From: Peribacillus frigoritolerans
Lineage (GTDB): Bacteria; Bacillota; Bacilli; Bacillales; DSM-1321
DNA length: 64,000 nucleotides
Assembly (NCBI RefSeq): GCF_030676415.1
Contig: NZ_JAUUTW010000013.1
Span: 1-64,000, forward strand
Direction of reading: 5' to 3'
Both the position numbers and the translations under genes were made by a program. Positions 17,040-26,442 of this stretch are shown here, piece by piece. The first letter of the stretch is position 1; the number at the start of each line of letters is the position of its first letter. The notes under the pieces were generated by a model. That model saw only the letters and a list, made by a program, of their open reading frames with translations, searched no databases and was not told where the DNA came from.

Positions 17040-18425
17040 TTATTCTTTGAACCATGCCTTTTTTAAGAGTTTCACACCCACATCAATTTCATTGGAAGAA
17101 AGATTACTGAAACCTAGTTTAACCATTGGTCCGCCGGTGTTATTTTTAATGAAGTAGAGGGACGTAGGATACACCGTAACGCCATGAAAGGAAGCTTGTT
17201 GAATTAACCATTCTTCTGAATGCTTCAGATGTACTTTGACTAATACGTACAAACCAGATTGTTCACCAATAATGGATATATTTTGAGCGAATTGCTCTTT
17301 TAATGCGGATACTAAGTGCTGCATTTTTCTTTTATAAACAAGGCGCATTCGTTTAATATGCCGATTCCATTCTCCCTCTTCCATAAGTTTAGCCATCGTT
17401 AGCTGGCTAAGCAGGGAGGTAGTAGCTTCAAAATGAAGAAACTTATTTTTAAACCGATTTAATAATGGCTGTGGCAAGACCATATAACTTAAACGAATTC
17501 CCGGAAGAAAGGACTTCGAGAAATTCCCTAAATAAATGACTCTTGCTGAATCAATGGAGGCAAGAGCAGGAAATGGTTTTTGTGTATAGCGAAATTCACT
17601 ATCATAATCGTCTTCTATAATATATCCACGCATCTTGTTAACCCAATGAATAAGGATTTGCCGTTGTTGAATAGACATACTTACTCCTATTGGACTTTGA
17701 TGGGAAGGGGTTACATAGATTAATCGTGATTTCATTTGTTCTAATTGTGAAAGCTCAGCACCTGTTTCATAAACAGGCAAAGTTTCAAACATAAAACGAT
17801 GGAATTGAAAAGCTTCCCTAGCGCCGTCGTAACCAGGGTCTTCAACTATAATACTCTGGAATTCATCCTTCAGTATATGTCCAAGGTATACAAGCATTTG
17901 TTGGGTACTGCTTCCGATAATAATTGCATTTGCATTCGTTTTCACTCCGCGTGATTGGAATAAATATGTGGCGATTTGTTCGCGCAGGCATTCTTCCCCA
18001 AATGGTTCTCCGTATCGAAAGCTATCCTGTAAGGTTAATACTTGATTAGCAATTCTCCTCCAAATTTTTAGTGGGAAATGTGCTTGATCAACGGCATCTG
18101 CCCTGAAATTAACTACCGGTGGTTTCTTGGACTCAGTCTGCTTTTTATTGTATGAGGTTAATGGCTCCTGAAATATTAGGGGTTCTAACTCATTTGCAAA
18201 ATAACCTTTTCTGCCCTCTCCACGAATATATCCTTCAGCAACAAGTTGTTCATATGCCAGTAAAGTTGTATTACGGCTTACATGTAAGGAATCTGCAAGT
18301 TGACGAATGGAGGGTAATTGCTCATTCGCCAAAATGTCTCCTTGTTCAATATATGATTTAAATTTCTCGTAGATTTGTTTGTATTTTGGGGAGTTATCAT
18401 TAAAAGTGAAAATGGTATTATTCAT
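17040..18425 (-). CDS. MocR/PdxR-family regulator (GntR helix-turn-helix fused to aminotransferase fold)
   Basis: About 461 residues. Residues 15-85 form a GntR winged helix (QLPSIRQLADSLHVSRNTTL). Residues 115-465 form a type I aminotransferase-like domain with the PLP-pocket motifs EDPGYDGAREAF, EDDYDSEFRY and the PLP lysine in GNFSKSFLPGIRLSY (K310 counted from the first in-frame ATG at 18,443). MocR proteins use PLP or derivatives as effector. I prefer the ATG at 18,425 because AGAGGG lies 7 bases upstream; 18,443 lacks a site. It is divergent from PaiB copy 2, the usual arrangement with the regulated gene. Confidence 0.92.
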   Translation of the reverse strand: MNNTIFTFNDNSPKYKQIYEKFKSYIEQGDILANEQLPSIRQLADSLHVSRNTTLLAYEQLVAEGYIRGEGRKGYFANELEPLIFQEPLTSYNKKQTESKKPPVVNFRADAVDQAHFPLKIWRRIANQVLTLQDSFRYGEPFGEECLREQIATYLFQSRGVKTNANAIIIGSSTQQMLVYLGHILKDEFQSIIVEDPGYDGAREAFQFHRFMFETLPVYETGAELSQLEQMKSRLIYVTPSHQSPIGVSMSIQQRQILIHWVNKMRGYIIEDDYDSEFRYTQKPFPALASIDSARVIYLGNFSKSFLPGIRLSYMVLPQPLLNRFKNKFLHFEATTSLLSQLTMAKLMEEGEWNRHIKRMRLVYKRKMQHLVSALKEQFAQNISIIGEQSGLYVLVKVHLKHSEEWLIQQASFHGVTVYPTSLYFIKNNTGGPMVKLGFSNLSSNEIDVGVKLLKKAWFKE

Positions 18426-18567
18426 TTGCATTCCCTCTGACATGTATATTTTTTTATTATTGTACCTTTTTTCATGTCAATTTGTATCATATTATTTTTC
18501 TATCGGATATTTATTTTTAATCCTTATATTTTTAAAAACTCAAATACAAGTTGAAAGGATGATTATT

Positions 18568-19182
18568 GTGTACATTCCTAAGCAATATCGTATGAAAAAT
18601 GAAGAGGCAGTTCAAATTATGAAGTCTAACCCGTTTGCCTTATTGATTACTGTTGATGAACATCGTCCCATGGCTACTCATATTCCTTTGGAAATTCGGG
18701 AAGATGGAGGGAAAATCTATGCGACTGGGCACATTGCATACGGAAACATGCAGAAAAAAACTTTAGAAAATAATAGTGATGTGTTACTGATTTTTCAAGG
18801 GCAGCACGCTTACATTTCATCAAGTTGGTATCAGTGCGAAGAGGTTCCTACATGGGACTATCTAGCTGTACATGCGTATGGATCAGCACGTGTAATCACT
18901 GAAGACGAGCTGATTTCCTCCTTGGATACTATGCTTAATCACTATGAGTCTCACCGAGAAAATGGTCGGACCTGGGAATCGTTTGATCCAGAGTTGCTTA
19001 AGAGTGAAATGAAAGGAATAGTTGGCTTTGAAATTGAAATCACATCTATTCAAGCTGCAGCCAAAATGAGTCAAAATCGTAATGACACCGATTACAAAGC
19101 GATTATTACAGAGCTTGAAAAATCAAATGAACAAGGGGAAATTCAGGTTGCGCAATGGATGCGTGGGCAACGGAAAGGGTGA
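18568..19182 (+). CDS. PaiB-like FMN-binding protein, copy 2
   Basis: 204 residues, same family as the gene at 16,013, with QHAYISSSWYQ, VPTWDYLAVHAYG and AKMSQNR in the corresponding places. The GTG at 18,568 is chosen because GAAAGGA lies 8 bases upstream and because MYIPKQYRM then aligns with the start of copy 1; an ATG at 18,559 would overlap the binding site. It is divergent from the MocR regulator with about 140 bases between them, so it is the probable target. Its metabolic role is not evident. Confidence 0.88.
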   Translation: MYIPKQYRMKNEEAVQIMKSNPFALLITVDEHRPMATHIPLEIREDGGKIYATGHIAYGNMQKKTLENNSDVLLIFQGQHAYISSSWYQCEEVPTWDYLAVHAYGSARVITEDELISSLDTMLNHYESHRENGRTWESFDPELLKSEMKGIVGFEIEITSIQAAAKMSQNRNDTDYKAIITELEKSNEQGEIQVAQWMRGQRKG

Positions 19183-19187
19183 ATTGA

Positions 19188-19340
19188 ATGATTGGCATAT
19201 TACTAGGGTTTGCTGGTGGCACCCCTAAAAGTAAAAATGGTGTTTATCACATTTTAAGGGAAAGCAAAGGTAAGTCAAAACCATTCCTTACACAGACAAA
19301 AGCTCATTATAAAACAGTTGGAACTTCCTTTTCTAAATGA
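19188..19340 (+). CDS. 50-aa ORF, probably a gene fragment
   Basis: The frame [18 protein letters not shown] runs to a stop at 19,340. It starts 5 bases after the PaiB stop without a clear ribosome binding site of its own. The first residues are hydrophobic, the rest basic. It may be the leftover of a transporter gene. The function is unknown. Confidence 0.25.
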   Translation: MIGILLGFAGGTPKSKNGVYHILRESKGKSKPFLTQTKAHYKTVGTSFSK

Positions 19341-19456
19341 GCAACAAATCGCCTCCTTGATGAAAGCGAACCTATAAAAAAAGTGTAACCTGGCGTTCAC
19401 CATTCAAGGAGGAGCCTAATAAATCATGTGCAAAATACAACAAGGAGTTGCATTTT

Positions 19457-20095
19457 ATGGAGTTTTCAAATATTTGGCTATTTGTAATTACTGCTGCTAC
19501 ATTGTTAATAATACCTGGACCAGCTGTGTTGTATATTATGGCAAGAAGTATAGATCAAGGGAAGAAAGCGGGCATAGTATCAGTTCTTGGTGTATCTCTT
19601 GGTGGTTCTGTTCACGTTTTAGCTGGAGCAATTGGAGTTTCTGCGATCCTTATGACATCAGCAACAGCCTTTAATATCGTTAAATACTTGGGTGCTGCTT
19701 ATCTTATCTATTTGGGGTGTAAGACTTTATTTTCTATATCCGATGGAACGACTTCAGAAATTCCAAAAGCCCCTCGTAAAAAGTTATTAAAGATATTTTA
19801 CGAATCAGCACTCGTAGAAGTAATGAATCCTAAGACAGCACTCTTTTTTTTAGCCTTCTTTCCGCAATTCATATCACCTTCTGCTGGATCGGTCACAATA
19901 CAATTTTTGCTTTTAGGAATTATATTTATTATCCTAGCTTTTATTAGTGATGGTCTGTATGCAGTTCTTGCAGCAAGTATTAGAAAGCGGATTCTGGGCA
20001 GTGATGTGAATTCTAAGTTACAGAATCGGATAACTGGTTATTTATATATTGTTCTAGGGGTATTCTCTGCCTTTGCGAGCCCCTCCAAAACATAA
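19457..20095 (+). CDS. LysE/RhtB-family amino acid exporter
   Basis: 212 residues with about six membrane helices. The family signature IPGPAVLYIMARSIDQGKKAG lies in the first loop, and the C-terminal half has LVEVMNPKTALFFLAFFPQF. LysE/RhtB proteins export amino acids or derivatives (lysine, homoserine, threonine). The ATG at 19,457 has AAGGAG 9 bases upstream; a TTG at 19,448 lies within that site. Together with the PaiB, MocR and B3/4 genes it forms a detoxification/export-like neighbourhood. The substrate is unknown. Confidence 0.9.
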   Translation: MEFSNIWLFVITAATLLIIPGPAVLYIMARSIDQGKKAGIVSVLGVSLGGSVHVLAGAIGVSAILMTSATAFNIVKYLGAAYLIYLGCKTLFSISDGTTSEIPKAPRKKLLKIFYESALVEVMNPKTALFFLAFFPQFISPSAGSVTIQFLLLGIIFIILAFISDGLYAVLAASIRKRILGSDVNSKLQNRITGYLYIVLGVFSAFASPSKT

Positions 20096-20182
20096 GAGTG
20101 TTTGATGAAATTCATCGAGTTGTTACATAACAAATATCGATTCTACTAAGACAATAAGTAAAATGAAATGGAGAGATATTTT

Positions 20183-20893
20183 ATGTCTAGCTTTATCATT
20201 GAAGATGATTTTTGGTTGTTATTCCCTCATGCAAAAATAGGCACCGTTATTTGCCAGGGGATTGATAATTCTATAAAGGACTTTGAATTCTACGAGAAGC
20301 TGCTGCAGGAGGCAGAGAAAGAAGCACATAAATTTCTCCGTCTGGAGGAATTCAGTAGTAATCCAGTCATATTCGTTTGGCGAGAAGCTTTTCAGAAATT
20401 CAAAACAAAGAAAGGGGCAAGGTGTTCCATTGAAGCTTTATTAAAAAGAGTGAAAATTGGCAATCATATCGGAACAATAAACCCGCTTGTTGACATCTAC
20501 AATTCAATTTCATTGCGTTATGGGCTTCCATGCGGTGGAGAAGATATCGACACTTTCGTAGGCGATATTCGGCTAACGCAGGCAAATGGAAACGAACCGT
20601 TTATCCCATTGGGAAATGATGAAAATGCTTCACCATATGAAGGTGAAATCGTTTATAAAGATGATGACGGAGCAATATGCAGATGCTGGAATTGGCGTGA
20701 AACTCTGAGGACGATGCTAACAGAAAATACGAAAAATGCATTTCTCTGTATTGAATTAATAGATGAAACAAGAAGTGATGAGTTTCATATGGCGCTAAAA
20801 GAATTGTCTGATTTAGTGTCACATAAACTTGGTGGTATTGTGAAGGTTGAAGTGTTAGATATTAATAATAGGCAAATTACAATCTTTGATTAG
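20183..20893 (+). CDS. B3/4 domain protein (aminoacyl-tRNA editing-like fold)
   Basis: 236 residues. The B3/4 domain is the editing module of the phenylalanyl-tRNA synthetase beta chain, also found alone, as here. Characteristic stretches are SSNPVIFVWREAFQKFKTK, LVDIYNSISLRYGLPCGG and CRCWNWRETLRTMLTENTK. The stand-alone proteins may clear mischarged tRNAs or bind amino acids, but this is not proven. The ATG at 20,183 (MSSFIIEDDF) is preceded by GGAGAG; the frame is open 15 bases further up. It follows the LysE gene by 87 bases on the same strand. Confidence 0.85.
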   Translation: MSSFIIEDDFWLLFPHAKIGTVICQGIDNSIKDFEFYEKLLQEAEKEAHKFLRLEEFSSNPVIFVWREAFQKFKTKKGARCSIEALLKRVKIGNHIGTINPLVDIYNSISLRYGLPCGGEDIDTFVGDIRLTQANGNEPFIPLGNDENASPYEGEIVYKDDDGAICRCWNWRETLRTMLTENTKNAFLCIELIDETRSDEFHMALKELSDLVSHKLGGIVKVEVLDINNRQITIFD

Positions 20894-21717
20894 TCAAATA
20901 TCGTAAAAATGATACTTTGTCTGCAAATGTTATGGAATTCGATTCATAGTACGAATTATCCAATGTTTTCAATGCGATCAAGATTTAAGATAAGTGATAA
21001 TTGTATTTTCGTGAATCCAACTATGAAACCCAGTAAATTTATGAATCGCGTTTCTATATAATATCAAGAGTAGATAACTAGATTTCTAGGTTATAACCCT
21101 TATTCAACAAGAGGGGAGTACCTTAATAAATAATTAAATCCCAATTTCTTATTTATATTACTGAGAGATTGGGATTTTAACACAGAAGTATCCTAAACGA
21201 TGTTAATCTGCGTTTTCTGGTGGTATCGTACTCTTCAAATGGGAATGATGTTAGCGGATAAGTACAGAGTATTTGATAAAGAACAGGATTAGCGTAAACC
21301 TTTTACAATGATTTCTTTTGCATGATATGTAAAAGCAACATTTACATACATTCAAGCAACGCTTGCTTTTTCATCAATAGTTTCGGTCAATTGTTAACTA
21401 CAGCAAGATACTGGGGTTTAGTTAGTAGGTAAATTCTGTAATCTTCAGAGATGCAACAAATTGATAAATAACCGCTTGAAACTGCGCCTGTTCGTAATGA
21501 TCGACCTTTATTGGATAGAATCCCCAATGAAGCAAAGGCCTCCTTGTGCACAGAGTTAATTTGAATAATGATGATCCAATATTTTGCCAATCTGGAGAGT
21601 TTCATAGATTTTCAGCATTAATAACGTCTTATTATATGACTTATTTTGGATAAAGAGAGAAGCAATTCTAGATTATGCTCTATATAAACTTATTTGAAAA
21701 ATAAGTGGGGAAGAATC
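20894..21717. other. Intergenic region with one terminator and no recognised gene
   Basis: A hairpin (21,136-21,177) is the only clear element. A plus-strand frame around 21,200-21,290 (CVFWWYRTLQMGMMLADKYR) and a minus-strand frame at 21,387-21,605 could be decayed coding pieces but match nothing I recognise and lack ribosome binding sites. Confidence 0.45.
21136..21177 (+). terminator. Terminator-like hairpin
   Basis: AAATCCCAATTT and AGATTGGGATTT pair at 11 of 12 positions. The loop is 18 bases and the T run is short. Confidence 0.55.
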
Positions 21718-22125
21718 ATGGAAAGAATTATTGAAGAGATTAAAGTTATTGCAAGGTGCTTAGATGCACTCAGCAATATACTATATAAAGAATTTCAACT
21801 TTCTAAGGGACAGTACTTGTATCTTATTCAAATCTGTGAACACCCTGGAATGATTCAAGAAAAGATAGCTGAAGTGATTAAAGTAGACAGAACTACAGCA
21901 GCTCGCGCTATAAAAAAGTTAGAAATAAATGAATTAATAAAAAGAGTAGGAGATAGGGAGAACAGAAAAATAAAAAAACTATTCCCTACAGTAAAAGGAA
22001 AAGAAATATATAAACTGATGGAAAAAAAAGAGCCAGACTTTAATACATCAGCTCTTCAGAGTATTAATATAGAAGAACAGCAATTAGTTTTAAATTTTTC
22101 TTCAAAGAATAAAAGGAAATATTGA
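21718..22125 (+). pseudogene. MarR-family regulator with a frameshifted C-terminus
   Basis: The winged helix is intact (IQEKIAEVIKVDRTTAARAI, then KKLEINELIKRVGDRENRK). The ATG at 21,718 has GTGGGGA upstream. After LVLNF (about 22,095) the frame becomes SSKNKRKY and stops, whereas the +1 register continues LQRIKGNIEIDWQLIKKG, the normal end of this family. One extra T in the run at 22,091-22,095 explains this. The C-terminal dimerisation helix is therefore lost unless the base is a sequencing error. The first 125 residues could still fold. Nothing nearby identifies a target. Confidence 0.75.
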
Positions 22126-22271
22126 AATTGATTGGCAGCTTATAAAAAAGGGTTGTGGTGCAAAATCTCCAAGATAATTACAATTAATAAATCATGGACG
22201 TATTGATACTATTAATCTAAAAAAGGAATCGAGTTCAATTCAATTATTAAAGTTGATTCGTAAAGGGGTAC

Positions 22272-22540
22272 ATCCATTCACTGGATCGTTTTGGTAATGA
22301 AGATGAAATTCTCGAAAAATGGATTGACATCAAGGAAAATCTTCAAGCAGATATCGTTGTGATGGATTTGCCTTATTGGACACTACTCAGTTTAAAGATA
22401 GCCTGGGTACATTCATTAAGGATTTGGTTTCCAGATACTTTCTTGGATGGCGGAAGAGGGAACTGGATCGTATTCGAAAACGGGCAGTGTGAAGGAACTG
22501 ATGTGGTTTTAAGATTGGTTCGACCGAAGTCAAAATATAA
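22272..22540 (+). pseudogene. Serine recombinase (resolvase/invertase) fragment
   Basis: Pieces in shifting frames read HSLDRFGNEDEILEKWIDIK, then NLQADIVVMDLP, then DTTQFKDSLGTFIKDLVSR and RKRELDRIRKR. These are the middle of the resolvase catalytic domain and the start of helix E. The N-terminus with the catalytic Ser and the DNA-binding C-terminus are missing, and at least two frameshifts occur. Confidence 0.8.
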
Positions 22541-22648
22541 TTTCACTGTCATTTGTGCAATTTTATCCGCAACCATTGGAATTCCAAGTATTCTTGTACC
22601 GCCTGCTTTCTTAGGCATTTCCACAGCTTTAACGGCTGGGTGAAAGTA
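22535..22648 (-). pseudogene. Group II intron reverse transcriptase/maturase fragment
   Basis: The minus strand reads YFHPAVKAVEMPKKAGG followed by TRILGIPMVADKIAQMTV, the RT-1/RT-2 motifs of group II intron proteins (consensus VxIPKxxGGxRxLGIPTVxDRxxQ). Only about 38 codons remain, cut directly at the serine recombinase remnant on the other strand. Confidence 0.8.
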
Positions 22649-23835
22649 TTAAAGTTACGCCGCCTTTATACCGGTCACGGAACGGCAAGCAAGCAGGTTT
22701 CTTCCGAACTCATCCTGAGTTAACGACTCCCCCTCAGTTTTTATAACAATTCTACACTTTCGATACTTCTTCAGCGGTTCAATGGTATTCGTCTTCTTAA
22801 TAATTACCTGAAAATGTCATTCACTGCCTTTCCCTAACGCTCAATACCATAATTTTTGACTATATCACCTTAAAGTGATTTGCAATCTCTACCTGTATAG
22901 CGGTTGGAGAGGCCTTCTCTCATCTTGGGTGCAACATTGCGTACTAAGAGTGCTTTTCAAGCACACTTTGTTTGCATTCGTGACACACAATCATCTTCAT
23001 ACCTCCTCACTATGTATGCTTGTCCCTTACACTTTTCCTAGCCCTTTTTCAACCCATAAGTAGAGGACATAATGAGGATATACATTGACTAATACCGGAG
23101 ATATTACTCCAACTTGGATAATTCCGAAAAACATATGCTAAGCAAATTTTGATATAAAGAAAGCCGATTTTTCCTACACTAAGGAATGAACTGCACCTCC
23201 AATTGTTAGACACTACTAACAATTGGAGGTGAAATTTTATAGGGCGCACTTCTTGAGCATGCTATTAGAATAAGACTAATTAAGATATTATTGGCTTTAT
23301 TAAAAAGGAATCGATGATTGCTTCTAAATATTGTAAGTGATAATCCCCGTAACGTTATCAACCATGGATAGAGTAGTGTAATGCATACAAATAGGTCGGA
23401 TAATAGGGGGAACCATCGCTTCATTGATGAAAGCAGTTCGATAAGGAATGGTATTTCTTTCTGTATTATCAAAAACGTTGCCACTTTAGTTTGACTATTC
23501 TTTGAAATCCAAAGGAATTTCCAACGGCTTTCCTCTACTGGCCAGTCTTTACGAAACGTTTAATAATGAATAAGGATTCCTTATTTGTAGAAAGATTTTT
23601 AATCAATAAGAGTCTTAATTTATTGTAATAACGGCCATTTTCAAAATCACCTGGATGAAAGTAGTTGTCGTCGTACTTTGGGATGAGCGATTGTTAACTA
23701 CGATGTGCCCAGGAAACTTTACTAGCATCAATCTATATTAAATAACTTAAAACAACTTATGATAGGTGAATTTTTACTTATAATGACTTTTATTATAACT
23801 TAAAATAGCTTATTATAAAGTTGAGGAGGTTGAAA
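22649..23835. other. Gene graveyard without an intact gene
   Basis: No open frame has both a start with ribosome binding site and recognisable protein. On the minus strand, 23,230-23,480 contains a possible decayed frame (NTIPYRTAFINEAMVPPIIR). A perfect 16-bp inverted repeat lies at 23,194-23,231. The last 100 bases should hold the promoter of the DeoR-type gene. Confidence 0.5.
23194..23231. repeat. Perfect 16-bp inverted repeat
   Basis: CACCTCCAATTGTTAG and CTAACAATTGGAGGTG are separated by ACACTA. There is no T run on either side, so it is not a typical terminator. It could be the remains of a terminal repeat or a miniature element. Confidence 0.65.
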
Positions 23836-24600
23836 ATGAATCAAGAAGAACGTTGGATAAGAATCCTTAACTATTTAGAAACTCACAAAACAATGAACAT
23901 CAAACAGATGTGTGAATCATTTGATATTTCCCGTGATACTGCAAGAAGGGATATAGTAGAGCTTACAAAGCAAAAAATGGTAGTTAGAACTCATGGTGGA
24001 GTTGCATTACCATCATTTCATAAAAAAATTGATGATTATCGGTATCGATTAAACACCGAATCAGAAACAAAGAAATTAATTGGAAAAAAAGCTGCAAGTA
24101 TGATAACGGATAATGAGATGATTTATCTAGACGTTTCAACCACAGTCAATTTTATAGCTCAATTCTTAAAAGCGAGACAAGTGACCATTGTAACCAATTC
24201 AATTGATAGTGCTTATGTATTGGCTCAATCAGAAGATACAACTATACACTTCCTGGGAGGTATTTTAAATAAATCAACTCGACATGTCACAGGATTCTCC
24301 TCCTTAGAAAAACTAAAAGATTACCATTTCAATAAGGTGTTTATTGGAGCAGCAGGTATTACGGAAGACGGCATTTATTATGGATCTGAAGAAGAAATTC
24401 ACTTTAAGAGGGAATTGATAAAACATGCTGATCAAGTCTTCTTATTGATAGATCATACAAAACACAATCATCGACAGAATTACAGAGCTTTAACATTTGA
24501 ATCCATTGATACCATTATTACCAATCAATCAATGTCCAATAATTTATATAGATTTTTAGAAGAACAGGGTGTGGAAGTGCTAGTTACAGATACAGAATAA
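23836..24600 (+). CDS. DeoR/GlpR-family transcriptional regulator
   Basis: 254 residues: an N-terminal DeoR helix-turn-helix (about 1-58; MCESFDISRDTARRDIVEL) and a C-terminal sugar-phosphate sensor domain (about 75-240; VTIVTNSIDSAYVLA, FIGAAGITEDGIYY). Such repressors respond to phosphorylated sugars. GAGGAGG precedes the ATG at 23,836; a TTG 15 bases earlier overlaps this site. The following HAD phosphatase on the same strand (174 bases on) is a natural partner, since sugar-phosphate phosphatases often sit with DeoR repressors. Confidence 0.92.
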   Translation: MNQEERWIRILNYLETHKTMNIKQMCESFDISRDTARRDIVELTKQKMVVRTHGGVALPSFHKKIDDYRYRLNTESETKKLIGKKAASMITDNEMIYLDVSTTVNFIAQFLKARQVTIVTNSIDSAYVLAQSEDTTIHFLGGILNKSTRHVTGFSSLEKLKDYHFNKVFIGAAGITEDGIYYGSEEEIHFKRELIKHADQVFLLIDHTKHNHRQNYRALTFESIDTIITNQSMSNNLYRFLEEQGVEVLVTDTE

Positions 24601-24773
24601 AAACTTTCTGATCAAGGGGAGAATTATTTTTAAATCTCCACTATTTTTGAAGCAGATGGCACATTCATCAGTGGGAGAGCGTTGGATAATAACTGGTTAA
24701 TTTCCAGCTAATGAATGTAAAAGATATGACCAATTTTGACATAGAATTGTTTTACAACGAGAGGAGTTTAAAG

Positions 24774-25568
24774 ATGATTAAAATGTTAGTTAGTGATTTA
24801 GATGGAACGTTAATTGATAAAAAGAATCAAGTGGCTCCACATGACGTTGAGGCATTGAAAAAATTACGGAAACAAAATGTAGACATCTGTCTTGCCTCAG
24901 GAAGAATGGACAACGAAATTATGGAAGTGGCTAAGGCAATTGGAGACCAGTTCCACCGCGTGAGCCAAAACGGAGCGTTTGTCATAACCAATGAACACGT
25001 TTCTCTTCACTCGCAAACGTTTGAACATGAGATCGCAAAAAAACTGTATGAATCGGCTTGTTCAGATCGTAACATCACAATCATTTGTTCCGATAACACC
25101 AACTATGTGGCACAAATAGATGATGTCATTCGGCAAATCGAGGAACGCTTTTTCTTTCCGATTAAGGAGAAAAGTGACATGGTAAAGGCAATTGGCCAAT
25201 CCCTTGCTCCTTCTAAAATTACGGTATTGAGCCATCATGAGGAAATATCGGAAATGCAGCAAGCAATTCAAGATGTTTTTCACGAAGATGTGGATACATT
25301 CGTTTCTGAAGAAGGCTGTCTTGACATTATGCCGAAAAACATCAGTAAAGGAAATGCCTTATTAATCCTTATAAAACACTTGCAACTCAAGCCCGAAGAG
25401 ATCGCATGCATTGGTGATTCTTTTAATGACATCCCTATGTTTAAACTAACACCAAACAGCTTTGCGATGTCGCATGCCCATAAAGATGTCAAAAAAGAAG
25501 CAGTATATATCGTTGAGACGGTTAGTGAAGCGGTGAAGGTAATTCTTGAAAAAAATGCCCGTGAATAA
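24774..25568 (+). CDS. Cof-type HAD-IIB phosphatase
   Basis: 264 residues of the HAD superfamily, subfamily IIB (Cof). Motif I is VSDLDGTLID with the nucleophile Asp at residue 7 and the acid/base Asp at 9. Motif II is LASGRM, the Lys of motif III is ISKGNAL, and motif IV is GDSFNDIPMF. The C2B cap lies between about 85 and 190. Such enzymes dephosphorylate sugar phosphates or flavin/PLP phosphates in the cytoplasm. The ATG at 24,774 follows GAGGAGT; the frame is open to 24,711 but lacks a site there. It is downstream of a DeoR-type regulator. Confidence 0.92.
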   Translation: MIKMLVSDLDGTLIDKKNQVAPHDVEALKKLRKQNVDICLASGRMDNEIMEVAKAIGDQFHRVSQNGAFVITNEHVSLHSQTFEHEIAKKLYESACSDRNITIICSDNTNYVAQIDDVIRQIEERFFFPIKEKSDMVKAIGQSLAPSKITVLSHHEEISEMQQAIQDVFHEDVDTFVSEEGCLDIMPKNISKGNALLILIKHLQLKPEEIACIGDSFNDIPMFKLTPNSFAMSHAHKDVKKEAVYIVETVSEAVKVILEKNARE

Positions 25569-25615
25569 AACATGATTAAATTATAAGAAAATCAGAAGCG
25601 CTCGTTTAAGGGCGA

Positions 25616-25814
25616 ATAGACAAGATCACTGTAGTGGATACAGGTGGAAGCGGAATGAATGGCAACATTGCAGGAGTCATTAAAGGCATCTTCGGGAATT
25701 GATGTCAAAGACTTGCTTGAGAATTTCTCAGGAAAGCGGAATTTACCATTTACCATCATCAACCAGGAGAATGTCGAAGCGAACATGAATATGGCAGCAG
25801 GCAAGGAAGAGTAA
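25616..25814 (+). pseudogene. floT: Flotillin tail remnant, copy B
   Basis: Fragments of the FloT C-terminus (DKITVVDTGG, then LQESLKASSGIDVKDLLENF) end with a correct last stretch, INQENVEANMNMAAGKEE. The register changes in the middle, and DNA corresponding to the ANKVTGYATDLMA region of copy A is deleted. It has no start. It is a diverged duplicate of 1306-1538. Confidence 0.82.
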
Positions 25815-25837
25815 CAGTATAGAATAAAATGAAGAAA

Positions 25838-25870
25838 GGTAAGAGCACTTATTTGCTCTTACCTTTTTTT
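25838..25870 (+). terminator. Intrinsic terminator, copy B
   Basis: Same GGTAAGAGC/GCTCTTACC stem as at 1562, followed by seven T. It is conserved between the two copies although the gene in front has decayed in both. Confidence 0.85.
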
Positions 25871-25920
25871 GAATAGTGCTCGTTTAAAAAGGCAGGATCA
25901 GTTTATCTGCTCTTTTGTAC

Positions 25921-26193
25921 TTAACATATATGTTCGTCATACTCGGTTTTCAAGTAATTTATCAGCTTTTGTTTTTGTTGGGAATAATGAAAGCAATTAA
26001 AATAAAAGGAAAAGTCGTCAAAAAAGAGAGGATTCTTATCATCGAAGCCATAAGAATTTAAAAAATCCGAGATTGTTTTTTCTTGATCCACTAAGTCGAA
26101 CAATCCGGATACATAAAAATGATAACTGAATTTATCATATAAAAAAAGGTATCCTGTATCATCAAAGATATTTTTCACTGTATGACCATCCAA
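25921..26193 (-). CDS. 90-aa hypothetical protein of a locally repeated family
   Basis: The frame starts MDGHTVKNIFDDTGYLFLYD, with GAAGGAG 16 bases upstream, and is rich in Phe, Tyr and Asp (DFSFYFNCFHYSQQKQK). No domain is recognised. Its 3' half is duplicated at about 1600-1738 and its first 15 codons appear again at 28,339-28,388 beside an IS110 remnant. It may be an intact member of a small immunity-type or other family, or itself a remnant. Confidence 0.5.
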   Translation of the reverse strand: MDGHTVKNIFDDTGYLFLYDKFSYHFYVSGLFDLVDQEKTISDFLNSYGFDDKNPLFFDDFSFYFNCFHYSQQKQKLINYLKTEYDEHIC

Positions 26194-26356
26194 TTCTAAC
26201 TCACTCCTTCCTTACCAATATACCTTTTTATCGATGAAATTATTCAGTGCTCATCTTTCGGGAATATTATTATATTTACTGCAACGTGTTTTTTATACCT
26301 TCCATGCATTAAAGGTATGAAATAAATGTAGGTAGCAAGTATGGGGAACCAAAAAA

Positions 26357-26412
26357 GCACATCTTTTGTGGATGTGCTCAGGCTGTAGACAAACTCGATG
26401 AAAATCGAGTTT
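26357..26412 (+). terminator. Two consecutive terminator-like hairpins
   Basis: GCACATC/GATGTGC (26,357-26,377) resembles the terminator of the ABC-F gene at 28,396, and the bases in front of it (GGGAACC, A run) are shared too. AAACTCGAT/ATCGAGTTT (26,391-26,412) follows, with a T run at 26,420. Confidence 0.6.
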
Positions 26413-26442
26413 TCTATAGTTTTTTTATGGCTTGTACAATTT

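Larger units (their letters stand above)
25616..26012 (+). repeat. Copy B of the duplicated flotillin-tail segment
   Basis: Direct counterpart of 1306-1738, including the terminator and the 3' part of the next, opposite-strand gene. The copies are about 24 kb apart in the same orientation and could support recombination or record an old rearrangement. Confidence 0.8.
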
